Shown here in pieces: positions 1 to 7,820 of a stretch of 64,000 bases of DNA. Source of the DNA: DATDAH01 sp963845425 (lineage in GTDB: Bacteria > Actinomycetota > Acidimicrobiia > Acidimicrobiales > DATDAH01); the NCBI GenBank assembly GCA_963845425.1, contig CAWJSC010000010.1, positions 62,001 to 126,000 of the forward strand. The letters are read 5' to 3'. The stretch's first letter is position 1; each line of letters starts with the position of its first letter. Both the position numbers and the translations under genes were made by a program. The notes beneath the pieces are model-generated. The model made no database searches. It was not told the origin of the DNA and was given only the letters and a program-made list of their open reading frames with translations.

Positions 1-1212
1 GAGATCCTGGCCTACTTCGAGCGGGTGGCCGACGAGCACGGCGTGATCCCCCTCGTCCGCTTCGGTGAGGAGGTCACGGCCTGCGAGTGGCGGGACGGCC
101 GCTGGCACCTCTCGACCGCGGCGGGCACCGAGGACGAGGCCGATGTCGTCATCGCGGCCACCGGTGTGCTCCACCACCCCCGCTACCCGGACATCGACGG
201 TCTCGAGGACTTCGCCGGGGCCTGCTTCCACAGCGCCCGCTGGGACCACGACGTGACCATCGACGGCGCCCGGGTCGGCGTGATCGGCACCGGCTCCACC
301 GCGGTGCAGATCACCGGCGCCCTCGTCGACCGCGTCGCCCACCTGAGCCTCTTCCAGCGCACCGCCCAGTGGATCGCCCCGTTGGAGAACCCGGCCTACG
401 ACGACGCGACCCGGCAGCTGTTCCGGGAGGACCCCGATCGGCTCCAGGGGGTCCACAACAGCCTGAGCGCGGCCTTCGAGGGCTTCTCGCACTGCGTGGT
501 CGAGGCCGACTCGCCCCAGATGGCGGCCGTCGAGCAGTCCTGCCTCGACAACCTCGAGAACAGCGTCACCGACCCCGACCTGCGGGAGCGCCTGCGGCCC
601 GACTACCGGGCGGGATGCAAGCGCCTCGTCCTGTCGGACAACTTCTACGAGGCGATCCAGCACCCGAACGCCGAGCTGGTCACCGAGGCCATCGAGAAGG
701 TCGAGGCCGGCGGGGTGCGCACCCGGGACGGCCGACTCCACGAGCTGGACGTCCTGGTGCTGGCCACCGGGTTCCACGCGGATGCCTTCATGCGCCCGAT
801 GGGCGTGATCGGCCGCGGTGGGGTGAGCCTGGCCGAGGTCTGGGCCGACCGGCCCACGGCCTACCTCTCCATCTCCATCCCGGAGTTCCCCAACCTCTTC
901 CTGCTCAACGGCCCGAACGGCCCGGTCGGGAACTTCTCGCTCATCGAGGTGGCCGAGCTGCAGCTCGGCTACGTGCTGCAGCTCGTCGACCGCCTGCGCT
1001 CGGGTGAGTGCGCCGAGATCAGTGCCACCCAGGCCGCCACCGACGACTTCGAGGACGAGCGTCTGGAGGCCTCCCGACACACGATCTGGGCCACCGGGTG
1101 CACCAGCTGGTACCTCGACGACCGCGGCGTGCCCGCCGTCTGGCCCTTCCGGTTCGACCGCTTCCGGGAGGAGATGGCCGCCCCCGACCTGGGGGCCTAC
1201 GAGCAGGTCTGA
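1..1212 (+). CDS. Flavin-containing (Baeyer-Villiger type) monooxygenase, 5' truncated
   Basis: The frame is open from the first base, so the gene begins upstream of the window and the N-terminal FAD-binding GxGxxG is not visible. About 403 residues remain. The sequence FAGACFHSARWDHD fits the FxGxxxHxxxW fingerprint of Baeyer-Villiger monooxygenases and FMOs. It is followed by a second Rossmann glycine motif (GVIGTGSTAVQ) expected to bind NADPH, and later by the LATGF motif (VLVLATGFHADAF). Family members insert oxygen into ketones or oxidise N/S atoms with NADPH and O2 in the cytoplasm; the substrate cannot be told from sequence. The stop at 1210-1212 overlaps the 3' end of the convergent racemase-like gene by 16 bases. 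Confidence 0.88.
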   Translation, partial: EILAYFERVADEHGVIPLVRFGEEVTACEWRDGRWHLSTAAGTEDEADVVIAATGVLHHPRYPDIDGLEDFAGACFHSARWDHDVTIDGARVGVIGTGSTAVQITGALVDRVAHLSLFQRTAQWIAPLENPAYDDATRQLFREDPDRLQGVHNSLSAAFEGFSHCVVEADSPQMAAVEQSCLDNLENSVTDPDLRERLRPDYRAGCKRLVLSDNFYEAIQHPNAELVTEAIEKVEAGGVRTRDGRLHELDVLVLATGFHADAFMRPMGVIGRGGVSLAEVWADRPTAYLSISIPEFPNLFLLNGPNGPVGNFSLIEVAELQLGYVLQLVDRLRSGECAEISATQAATDDFEDERLEASRHTIWATGCTSWYLDDRGVPAVWPFRFDRFREEMAAPDLGAYEQV

Positions 1213-2273
1213 GCTTCGAGGACCCGTTCGGTGACGAACGGGGAGGTCATGGCGCCCAGCAGGGCGGCGTAGTCGACGTCGAAGCGGACCTCGGTGCCCA
1301 CGGCCAGGTCGATGCTGCCGGTGTCCAGGACGAGGTGGTCGCTGCTGGCCCCGAGGATCTCCATCCCGACGGGCGGGACGAGGCCCCGGGGATCGACGTC
1401 CTGGCGCCCGAGGGCCAGGATCGCCTGGTGGACCTCGCCGCGGTCCCGGACCGCAACGGTCTCCCCGAACGCGTTCTGGGCGATGTCGCCCCACGGCAAC
1501 GACGGCTTCACCTGGGACTCGATGACCTCAGCCACCAGGGTGAAGGCATCGGTGTGCAGGTGGTCGACCGGGCGCCGGTGGAGGGCCTCCCGACCGAGGA
1601 GGATCGCCTCGCCGAGGCGGAGGTCGTTCACCCGACCCACCTCGGTGGCCCCGAAGGCCCACTCCAGGTTCGCGGAGTTCCCCCCCGACACCCGCTCGAT
1701 GCCCACACCCGTCGAGCGCTCGACGGCGGTCACGAGTCGGGACAACTCGGTCATGTTGCCGGTGCTGGGGACCACCCCGCTCTGGCAGGCCAAGTTGGTG
1801 CCGACGCCGGCCAGCCGGAGGGCGGGCAGCCGTACCACCTCGTCCACGACCCCGGCGAGATCGGCGGGCAGGATGCCCTCCCGGAGGTCGCCGGACTCGA
1901 CCATCAGCAGGACGCCGTGGATCCGGTCCTGGGCCACCGCGGCAGCCGACAGGCGCCGGAGCACGACGACCTCGGTATTGGCGCTGACATCCGCATGGGC
2001 CACCACCCGGTCGACCTGGCTGAGCATGGGGGAGCGGATGAGGGTGATCGGCGCCGTGACGCCGGCCCGGCGCAGGGCTTCCACGTTCTCGATGCGGGAG
2101 TCCCCGAGGCCGTCGACCCCGGCCCGGACCAGCTCGTGGGCGACGGCCGCGGCGCCCAGGGTCCCCTTGGTGACCGCCGTGACGGCGATGCCCCGACGAC
2201 CGAGCCGTCCCACCAGGGTGCGGGCGTTGTGATGGACCTTCGCGAGGTCGATCTCCAGCCTCGGTGCGCTCAT
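1197..2273 (-). CDS. Alanine-racemase-fold PLP enzyme (amino-acid racemase-like)
   Basis: 358 residues, close to the size of fold-type III PLP racemases. The N-terminus reads LEIDLAKVHHNA and then AVTKG, where Lys36 is the expected PLP lysine. The rest looks like the YhfX/ornithine-racemase branch (for example RVSGGNSANLEWA and NDLRLGEAILLGR) rather than classical Alr. The likely reaction is racemisation of a free or modified amino acid; the substrate is unknown. The ATG overlaps the stop of the upstream DUF1611 gene by four bases (ATGA), so the two are translationally coupled and probably work in one pathway. Function is from family resemblance; the pairing is seen directly. Confidence 0.8.
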   Translation of the reverse strand: MSAPRLEIDLAKVHHNARTLVGRLGRRGIAVTAVTKGTLGAAAVAHELVRAGVDGLGDSRIENVEALRRAGVTAPITLIRSPMLSQVDRVVAHADVSANTEVVVLRRLSAAAVAQDRIHGVLLMVESGDLREGILPADLAGVVDEVVRLPALRLAGVGTNLACQSGVVPSTGNMTELSRLVTAVERSTGVGIERVSGGNSANLEWAFGATEVGRVNDLRLGEAILLGREALHRRPVDHLHTDAFTLVAEVIESQVKPSLPWGDIAQNAFGETVAVRDRGEVHQAILALGRQDVDPRGLVPPVGMEILGASSDHLVLDTGSIDLAVGTEVRFDVDYAALLGAMTSPFVTERVLEAQTCS

Positions 2274-3400
2274 CGCACGCCGGCCGACAGCTCCTCGTCG
2301 AGCTCCGGGAACGCGGCCAGCACCATGGCCACCAGCTCCTCGGCGGGCCGGGTGAGGGCGTCGGTGGCGGGGATGCCCAGTTCGGCCTCGTAGAGGGTGA
2401 TCGCCGCGCTCACCTCGGCGTCGGTCATGTTCTCGTGGTTGACCGTGAGGCCGATGACCTTGGTGTCGGCGAAGGTCTCGATGAGCTGGATCTCGCTGGC
2501 CGGGGTCGGCATCGGCAGGTCACCGAAGTCACCGAGGCGCGTCCGTCCGGGCGCGTGCTGGAGGACGACGGCATCGGGCCGGCCGCCCCGGAGGATGAAC
2601 GTGGAGGTGAGGTAGGCGGGGTGGCTGAGCGCCCCCTGGCCCTCGATCACGATCACGTCGGGGTTCTCGCCCTCGAAGGCCTCGACCACGGCGGCCTCCA
2701 TCTCGCCGGAACAGAACTGCGACGGGATGGCGTCGAGGGCGACGCCGTAGCGGGCGCCCTGGATCAGGCCGGTCTGGCCGGTGCCGACCATCACCGCCTT
2801 CAGGCCGTGGTCGTTGAGGGCCTGGGTCAGGATCGTGGCGGTCGTCCGCTTGCCGATGGCGCTGTCGGTGCCCAGCACGGCGATGCGGGGGCAGGTGACC
2901 CCGTCGATGCGGCCGCTGAACAGGCGAAGGTCCTTCTTGGCCCGCGGCCGGCGCACGTCGAGGATCTGCACCCCACTGGCGGAGCTGGCTGCAGCGAAGA
3001 CCGGATCGTCGTTGAGGAACTCGTGCAACCCGTTGACGACGTTCATCCCCAGTTCGATGGCCTCGAGGATGATGCTGCGCTCGTGGATCGAGAGCAGGCC
3101 GCCGGCCGGTGCCATGCCGAAGATGAACCAGTCGGGCACCCCGCCGGCCAGGTCCAGGGCGTCGGCCAGGTCCCGGCAGAGGGGGATGCCGTTGGCCACG
3201 CCGTCGAGCACGAGCCCGGCATCGAGACCGGCCTGGGCGCTGTCGACGACCGAGAGGATCTCGTAGCGTTCGGAGTGGCGGACGAGGCCGTTGGCGGTCT
3301 TGCCGTCGCCGGCACCGAAGTTGGCCTCGCAGTAGACGATGGCCGTGTCCCGGTCGTCGTCGAGCGCGCTTGTGGGCAGGGCTCGCAGGGTGGGGGACAT
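2270..3400 (-). CDS. DUF1611 family P-loop protein (DgcN-like)
   Basis: 376 residues, full length for DUF1611. An N-terminal Rossmann-like half (YCEANFGAGDGKTANGLVRH) precedes a P-loop half with GTDSAIGKRTTA, a Walker A-type loop near residue 178, and a later VIVIEGQGALSHPAY segment. One characterised member, DgcN, is reported as a D-amino-acid N-acetyltransferase of a D-glutamate route (recalled from literature). Here the downstream partner is a PLP racemase-like protein instead of the enolase-type epimerase DgcA, so a D-amino-acid role is likely but the chemistry may differ. A good ribosome site (AGGAGAGAC) directly precedes the ATG at 3400. It is transcribed away from the 3534 gene. Confidence 0.82.
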   Translation of the reverse strand: MSPTLRALPTSALDDDRDTAIVYCEANFGAGDGKTANGLVRHSERYEILSVVDSAQAGLDAGLVLDGVANGIPLCRDLADALDLAGGVPDWFIFGMAPAGGLLSIHERSIILEAIELGMNVVNGLHEFLNDDPVFAAASSASGVQILDVRRPRAKKDLRLFSGRIDGVTCPRIAVLGTDSAIGKRTTATILTQALNDHGLKAVMVGTGQTGLIQGARYGVALDAIPSQFCSGEMEAAVVEAFEGENPDVIVIEGQGALSHPAYLTSTFILRGGRPDAVVLQHAPGRTRLGDFGDLPMPTPASEIQLIETFADTKVIGLTVNHENMTDAEVSAAITLYEAELGIPATDALTRPAEELVAMVLAAFPELDEELSAGVR

Positions 3401-3533
3401 GTCTCTCCTCAGATGTGCTCAGAGGAGGCGACAGGCTCTCGGGGTCCCCGGTGAGTCGAACGGACGAGCACAGGGTACCGGTGTTCGACCCCGGGTCCCC
3501 GGTGTTGTCACTCCTCCTGCGTAGGTTGGCGGG
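3401..3533. promoter_or_regulatory. Divergent intergenic region with a direct repeat
   Basis: This 133-base gap separates two divergent genes. It contains two exact copies of GGGTCCCCGGTG (3442-3453 and 3493-3504), 51 bases apart, about five helical turns, so they could be sites for one regulator. TAGGTT at 3522-3527 lies six bases before the ATG at 3534 and would give a leaderless transcript. The regulator is unknown. Confidence 0.4.
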
Positions 3534-3896
3534 ATGGCATTCGGACAGGCCGCCGGCCCCCCGGCGCCCCAACGGCGGGTCGCCGAGCTGGCCGAGCTGC
3601 TCGAAGCCCGCGGTTTCGACTCCTTCAAAGAGGCCCGGCATCCCTTCGGGCTGACCCAGCGGCAGGCGGCGGGGAAGTTCACCACCGCCGAGGTCGACGA
3701 GCTCATCGACCGTCTGGAGCGGGAGGCCGAGATCGAGGCCGCCGCACCGGAGTCGACGCCGGGCGAGGCGGTCGAGACCCCCGACCAGCGCCGCCGGCGG
3801 GAACGGGACGAGGAGATCGCGGTACGCCTCGACGCGGACGTCATGGCCACCGAGCTGGTCAACCGTGGCTGGTGTTGCATCCCCCCGCCGGACTGA
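3534..3896 (+). CDS. Conserved hypothetical protein, charged, 120 aa
   Basis: A 120-residue cytoplasmic protein with no membrane segment. The first half is predicted helical (RRVAELAELLEARGFDSFKE), and the middle is rich in Glu and Arg, with coiled-coil character around residues 58-100. It ends in NRGWCCIPPPD with two adjacent cysteines. I do not recognise the family. A -10-like TAGGTT six bases upstream of the ATG supports this start and a leaderless message. The m5U methyltransferase gene begins 10 bases after its stop, so the two probably share a transcript. Confidence 0.65.
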   Translation: MAFGQAAGPPAPQRRVAELAELLEARGFDSFKEARHPFGLTQRQAAGKFTTAEVDELIDRLEREAEIEAAAPESTPGEAVETPDQRRRRERDEEIAVRLDADVMATELVNRGWCCIPPPD

Positions 3897-3906
3897 GACG
3901 GGCCCG

Positions 3907-5145
3907 TTGCCGACCATCGAGGTCCGCGCCGAGCGGATGGTGGCGGGCGGTCTCGCCCTCTGCCGTGACGACGAGGGCCGGGTGGTGCTGGTCACCGGGG
4001 CCCTTCCGGGCGAACGGGCCTCGGTCACCGTCGAGGACCGGCACGGAAGCCTCCACGGCGAGGTCGTCGAGGTGCTCGACGCCGCCGCCGGGCGGGTCGA
4101 GGCACCGTGCCCGTACGTCGCCGCCGGCTGTGGGGGGTGCGACTGGCAGCACGCCACCCCTGAGCTGCAGTCGGCCATGCGCCTCGAGATCGTGGCCGAT
4201 GCGCTCCGCCGGCTGGGGCACCTCGAGGCCCCGGTCGTTCGGGACGGGCCACCCGTGCCGGCCGAACGGTCCCGGAACTCGCTGCGCCTGGCGGTGCAGG
4301 ACGGTCGCCTCGGCCTCCGTGGCCGGGGCAGTCATGATGTGGTGCCCGTCGAGGACTGCCTCGTCGTCGTCCCCCGGCTCGCCGAGCTGCTGGCCCCCGG
4401 CGTCGTCGCGCCCGGCCGGGCCACCGAGCTGACCCTGCGCGTCGCCGACGGCACCGGCGAGCGCCTGATCGTGGCCGAGCCCACCGCGGAGGGCGTCGAG
4501 GCCCCCGAGGACGTATCGGTCATCGGCACCGACGAGCTGGTCGCGGGCCGCCGTCGTTGGTTCTTCGCGGAGGTGGCGGGCCACCGTCTCCGGGTGTCGG
4601 CGTCGTCGTTCTTCCAGACCCGCGGGGCGGGGGCCGAGGCCCTCGTCACGGTGGTCGCCGACCACGTGGCAGGAGCGCCCGACGGGACCTTCGTCGACCT
4701 GTACGGCGGCATCGGCCTGTTCGCCGTCACGGTCGCCGGTGACCGCCCGGTGGTGGTGGTCGAGCGCTCGCCGTCCGGCGCGGCTGACGCCCGCCACAAC
4801 CTGGCCGGGCGGACCGCCCGGGTCATCGCCAAGCCGGTGGCCCGCTGGCGCCCGACGCCCGCCGCGGTCGTGGTCGCCGATCCGGCCCGAACGGGGCTGA
4901 CCGCCTCCGGGATCCCGCGGGTCGCCGCGACCGGCGCGGCCCGAGTCGTCCTGGTCAGCTGCGATGCGGCGTCCCTGGGCCGGGACAGCGCCGGCCTGGT
5001 CGCCGCCGGGTACACCCACGTCGAGAGCGTGGTGGTCGACATGTTCGGTCACACCGGCCACGTCGAGGTCGTGACCCGGTTCGACCGCGGGCTGAGACCG
5101 GTCAGAGCACCCGGCTTTGGTCGTACGCGAAGGTCCCCTGGGTGA
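3907..5145 (+). CDS. TrmA/RlmCD family RNA (uracil-5-)-methyltransferase with TRAM domain
   Basis: About 412 residues from the TTG at 3907; an in-frame GTG at 3865 would overlap the previous gene. An N-terminal TRAM-like segment (residues 1-60) precedes an iron-sulfur signature, CPYVAAGCGGCDW (Cys-x6-Cys-x2-Cys), typical of RumA/RlmD. The C-terminal Rossmann methyltransferase domain shows FVDLYGGIGLFAV (SAM motif I), VADPARTG, and VLVSCDAASLGRD with the catalytic cysteine. The enzyme should methylate C5 of a uridine in 23S rRNA or tRNA with SAM; the exact RNA target is not decidable here. It is convergent with the membrane protein gene ending at 5191. Confidence 0.85.
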   Translation: MPTIEVRAERMVAGGLALCRDDEGRVVLVTGALPGERASVTVEDRHGSLHGEVVEVLDAAAGRVEAPCPYVAAGCGGCDWQHATPELQSAMRLEIVADALRRLGHLEAPVVRDGPPVPAERSRNSLRLAVQDGRLGLRGRGSHDVVPVEDCLVVVPRLAELLAPGVVAPGRATELTLRVADGTGERLIVAEPTAEGVEAPEDVSVIGTDELVAGRRRWFFAEVAGHRLRVSASSFFQTRGAGAEALVTVVADHVAGAPDGTFVDLYGGIGLFAVTVAGDRPVVVVERSPSGAADARHNLAGRTARVIAKPVARWRPTPAAVVVADPARTGLTASGIPRVAATGAARVVLVSCDAASLGRDSAGLVAAGYTHVESVVVDMFGHTGHVEVVTRFDRGLRPVRAPGFGRTRRSPG

Positions 5146-5161
5146 TGAGGACCTGACCGGT

Positions 5162-5189
5162 GGCCCGGACCGCTTCGTCGTGACGGGCC
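5162..5189. terminator. Short hairpin between convergent genes
   Basis: GGCCCG (5162-5167) pairs with CGGGCC (5184-5189) around a 16-base loop in the 45-base gap between two convergent stops. There is no T-tract. It could act as a weak bidirectional terminator. Confidence 0.3.
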
Positions 5190-5190
5190 C

Positions 5191-6432
5191 TCAGTGGCCC
5201 CCGTGGGCCTGGTTGCAGAGCACCTCTTCGCCCTCGTCGATCTGACCGCCGCCGATGCCCTCCAACGCCGAGAACGGCCCACACGCCTGTGGCTCCAGCC
5301 AGACGTGGACCATCGGTGTGGGCTCGGGCAGGATCAGGCCCGGCGGGCACTCGCCGTCACCGTTGGTTATGCCGACCACCTGACCCGACGGCGTGTAGCA
5401 GAGGTTGTTGTGGATGTGCCACTGCATGAGGTTCCCGCCGAGGTTCGGCGCGTCCTCCAGCGAGGTGCCCCGCTCGAGCATGTACATCGCGGCCACCAGG
5501 CGACGCTCGCCCGAGGTCGTGTCCCAGACCAGCGACTCCGGCTTCGCCGGGTCGAAGATCGAGGGATCGTCGATGTTCTCGTCGTTGATGAAGTGCTCGG
5601 TCCCGGTGAACCCGTCACCGATGCTGTGGAAGCCGTTGGCGAGCGCGTACTCCGGGTCTGACCATTGCGGGAGCAGCAGCAGCGTGGCCCCCACGACGTT
5701 CTCGGCCCAGGCCTGCTGGCGGGGGGTGACCCCGTCGATGCCGCTGAAGTCGATGGGTTGGCTCGGGTCGAAGGGGACCACGACCGACGGCTCGTGGGCC
5801 GCATCATCCGAGTGGTCGCTGTGGTCGCCGCCGGGGGCGGCAGCGTCTCCGTGGCTGTCCCCGTGGCCCCCGCCGGCGGTTTCGTCGTGGCCTTCCGCGT
5901 GGGCGTGGGTCCCACCGGCGGCCATGCCGAACAGCGAAAGGGCGAGCACGGCGACCGCGGTCACCGCCAGTGGTGGTCGCGGGACACGGATCGTCGTGGT
6001 CCGCTTCGCCCATGCGGCGAAGGCGATGAGCAGAACGCTGGCGAGGGCCATAGCGGCGGCGATGCCGTCGGCGGTCTGGACGGGCTCGGCCTCGTCGAGG
6101 CCCGGAATGAAGCCGATGCCCCAGACCTTGGCCCAGACCCAGCCCGCGAACGCGCCGAGTCCGATACCCGCACCCAGCAGCGCGATCAGGCGGTTGGAGC
6201 GGACCAGGGCGAGTGCACCCCAGGCCAACTGGATCGCCGCGATGATCACGAACGTGGTGGCGGCCGGCCGGTGCTCGGCGTGCACGCCGATGGCGGCGGC
6301 ATGGATGGCGCCGGCGCCCAGGGATGACATGCCGGCCATGGCCATCCACCCGGTGAGGGTCGTCGTCCCCAGGCTCGTCCGGGCGTCGTCCAGCGTGGCG
6401 GCCAGAGGGGAAGAGGAGGGAATCGTCGTCAC
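5191..6432 (-). CDS. Membrane protein with His-rich linker and extracytoplasmic domain
   Basis: 413 residues from a GTG at 6432. Residues 1-160 carry about four hydrophobic helices (WMAMAGMSSLGAGAIHAAA, FVIIAAIQLAWGALALV, IALLGAGIGLGAFAGWVWA, AMALASVLLIAFAAWA), followed by another (LAVTAVAVLALSLFGMAAG). A linker very rich in His, Gly and Asp follows (HAHAEGHDETAGGGHGDSHGD), then a soluble C-terminal domain of about 190 residues with MQWHIHNNLCYT and MVHVWLEPQACGPF and two to four cysteines. I do not recognise a named family. The histidines suggest metal binding (inference). It is divergent from a TetR gene, and a palindrome overlaps its predicted -10. Confidence 0.7.
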   Translation of the reverse strand: MTTIPSSSPLAATLDDARTSLGTTTLTGWMAMAGMSSLGAGAIHAAAIGVHAEHRPAATTFVIIAAIQLAWGALALVRSNRLIALLGAGIGLGAFAGWVWAKVWGIGFIPGLDEAEPVQTADGIAAAMALASVLLIAFAAWAKRTTTIRVPRPPLAVTAVAVLALSLFGMAAGGTHAHAEGHDETAGGGHGDSHGDAAAPGGDHSDHSDDAAHEPSVVVPFDPSQPIDFSGIDGVTPRQQAWAENVVGATLLLLPQWSDPEYALANGFHSIGDGFTGTEHFINDENIDDPSIFDPAKPESLVWDTTSGERRLVAAMYMLERGTSLEDAPNLGGNLMQWHIHNNLCYTPSGQVVGITNGDGECPPGLILPEPTPMVHVWLEPQACGPFSALEGIGGGQIDEGEEVLCNQAHGGH

Positions 6433-6434
6433 GC

Positions 6435-6447
6435 CGTACAGCGTACG
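6435..6447. promoter_or_regulatory. Candidate TetR operator over a leaderless promoter
   Basis: CGTAC-AGC-GTACG is a perfect inverted repeat (5-bp arms, 3-base centre) between the TetR gene and the minus-strand membrane protein. On the minus strand TACGCT (6445-6440) lies seven bases before the GTG at 6432, so the palindrome covers the likely -10. Binding here would block the membrane-protein gene. The TetR identity of the binder is inference from position. Confidence 0.45.
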
Positions 6448-6498
6448 TGAACCGCCGGCGGTGTCGGGCGTCGCCGCCCTGGGACCTAGCCTTCCGGC

Positions 6499-7059
6499 GT
6501 GGTCGTAGGAACCGGCACCGCCTCGGCCCTCACGCGGGCACGGGTCATCGACGCCGCCATCACGGTGGCCGAGCGTGACGGTCTCGCCGAGCTGAGCATG
6601 CGTCGCCTCGCGGCCGAGCTCGGGTCCGGGACGATGTCGCTCTACAACCACGTCACGGACAAGGAGGACCTGTTCGACGGCATGGTCGAGCACGTCCTGG
6701 CGCCGGTGCGGATCTCCGACGACGACGACTGGCAGGCGGTGGTGGCCACGTGGGCCGGCGACAGCCGTCGGGTCCTGCTCGATCGCATCGACCTGATCCC
6801 GCTGGTGATCGCGCCGCCGCGCCTGGCGCACCTGGGTCGCATCAGCGGCGCCGTGGCCGAGGCGCTCGTGCGTTGTGGGGTCGAGGCCCGCGCCGCCGCG
6901 ACTGTGGTGCGGGTCGTTGGCCGCTACTTCGCCGGCGCCGTGCTGCTCGACGCCCCCCGCCTGCGGGTCGGAGGCGTCTCCCGTGAGGCGCTCGACCGGA
7001 CCTTCACCGTCGGTCTCGACGCGTTGCTGGTCGGCCTGACCGCCGAGGTGGCGCCGTGA
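6499..7059 (+). CDS. TetR/AcrR family transcriptional regulator
   Basis: 186 residues. The N-terminal helix-turn-helix is clear: RARVIDAAITVAERDGLAELSMRRLAAELGS is followed by GTMSLYNHVTDKEDLFDGM, the classic TetR DNA-binding pattern. The C-terminal ligand domain resembles the TetR_C branch but gives no ligand. TAGCCT (6487-6492) lies six bases before the GTG start, suggesting a leaderless message. Its stop overlaps the dioxygenase start (GTGA), and the dioxygenase overlaps the HD gene, so all three form one coupled operon. It probably controls itself, this operon and/or the divergent membrane protein. Confidence 0.88.
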   Translation: MVVGTGTASALTRARVIDAAITVAERDGLAELSMRRLAAELGSGTMSLYNHVTDKEDLFDGMVEHVLAPVRISDDDDWQAVVATWAGDSRRVLLDRIDLIPLVIAPPRLAHLGRISGAVAEALVRCGVEARAAATVVRVVGRYFAGAVLLDAPRLRVGGVSREALDRTFTVGLDALLVGLTAEVAP

Positions 7060-7820
7060 TCCTGGACGAGGGGCAACGGGGCGCCTACGAGCGGGACGGG
7101 TACGTCGTGCTGCGGAGCGTCCTCACCGGCGGGCAGGTGGCGGAGATCGGCGCCTGGGTCGACGAGGTCGCGACGTGGGCCGAGGGCGAAGGGCCGGGCC
7201 TGCACCACTTCGAGCAGACCGACACCGGCCCCGTGCTCGCCCGGAGCGAGGACCTCGTCGGGCATCACCCCGGGCTGCGGTCGCTGCTCACCGAGGGCCT
7301 CGTGCCCGACCTGGCTGGTGAGCTGCTGGGCGGACCCGCCGCGCTCTACAAGGAGAAGGTCAACTACAAGCAGCCCGGGGGTGCGGGCTTCGCCCCGCAC
7401 CAGGACGCCCCGGCGTACCGGTTCGTCGACTTCCACGTGAGCTGCATGCTGCCGCTGGAGCCGGCCTCCGAGGCCAGCGGCTGCCTGTGGGTCGCCGATG
7501 GCCGGCCGCAGGTGGTGCTGGCGATGGACGGTCTGCGGGGGCTGAGCGACGGCGTCGTCGAGGCGCTCGAGTGGCACCCGGTCGAGTTGGCGCCGGGTGA
7601 CCTGCTCTGGTTCGACTCCTATGTCCCGCACCGCAGCGGGACGAACGTGACCGACCTCGCCCGTCGGGCGCTGTACCTGACCTACAACGCGGCGTCGGCG
7701 GGGGACTTCCGGACCACCTACTACGAGGACAAGCAGGCCACCTTCGCCGGCCTCGACGGCGATGCCGACCGGGCCCGCCTGAGCATCACCGACGACTTCC
7801 TCGGCCGGCCCGTCGCGTGA
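7056..7820 (+). CDS. PhyH family Fe(II)/2-oxoglutarate dioxygenase, PhnY-like
   Basis: 254 residues, the usual PhyH length. The metal triad is visible: His115-x-Asp117 in PHQDAPAY, and His192 in YVPHRSG. The first helix-strand RGAYERDGYVVLRSVL is typical of phytanoyl-CoA dioxygenase-like enzymes. Family members hydroxylate an unactivated carbon using Fe(II), O2 and 2-oxoglutarate. Because the next gene is PhnZ-like, the parsimonious role is alpha-hydroxylation of an aminophosphonate, as PhnY does for 2-aminoethylphosphonate. GTGA overlaps at both ends couple it to the TetR and HD genes. The substrate remains inference. Confidence 0.82.
   Translation: MILDEGQRGAYERDGYVVLRSVLTGGQVAEIGAWVDEVATWAEGEGPGLHHFEQTDTGPVLARSEDLVGHHPGLRSLLTEGLVPDLAGELLGGPAALYKEKVNYKQPGGAGFAPHQDAPAYRFVDFHVSCMLPLEPASEASGCLWVADGRPQVVLAMDGLRGLSDGVVEALEWHPVELAPGDLLWFDSYVPHRSGTNVTDLARRALYLTYNAASAGDFRTTYYEDKQATFAGLDGDADRARLSITDDFLGRPVA

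Noticed and set aside
2529..4178. Long minus-strand frame of 549 codons over DUF1611, the 3534 gene and the methyltransferase
   Set aside because: Low-complexity Arg/Pro/Ala product running antisense through well-supported genes; typical of GC-rich DNA.
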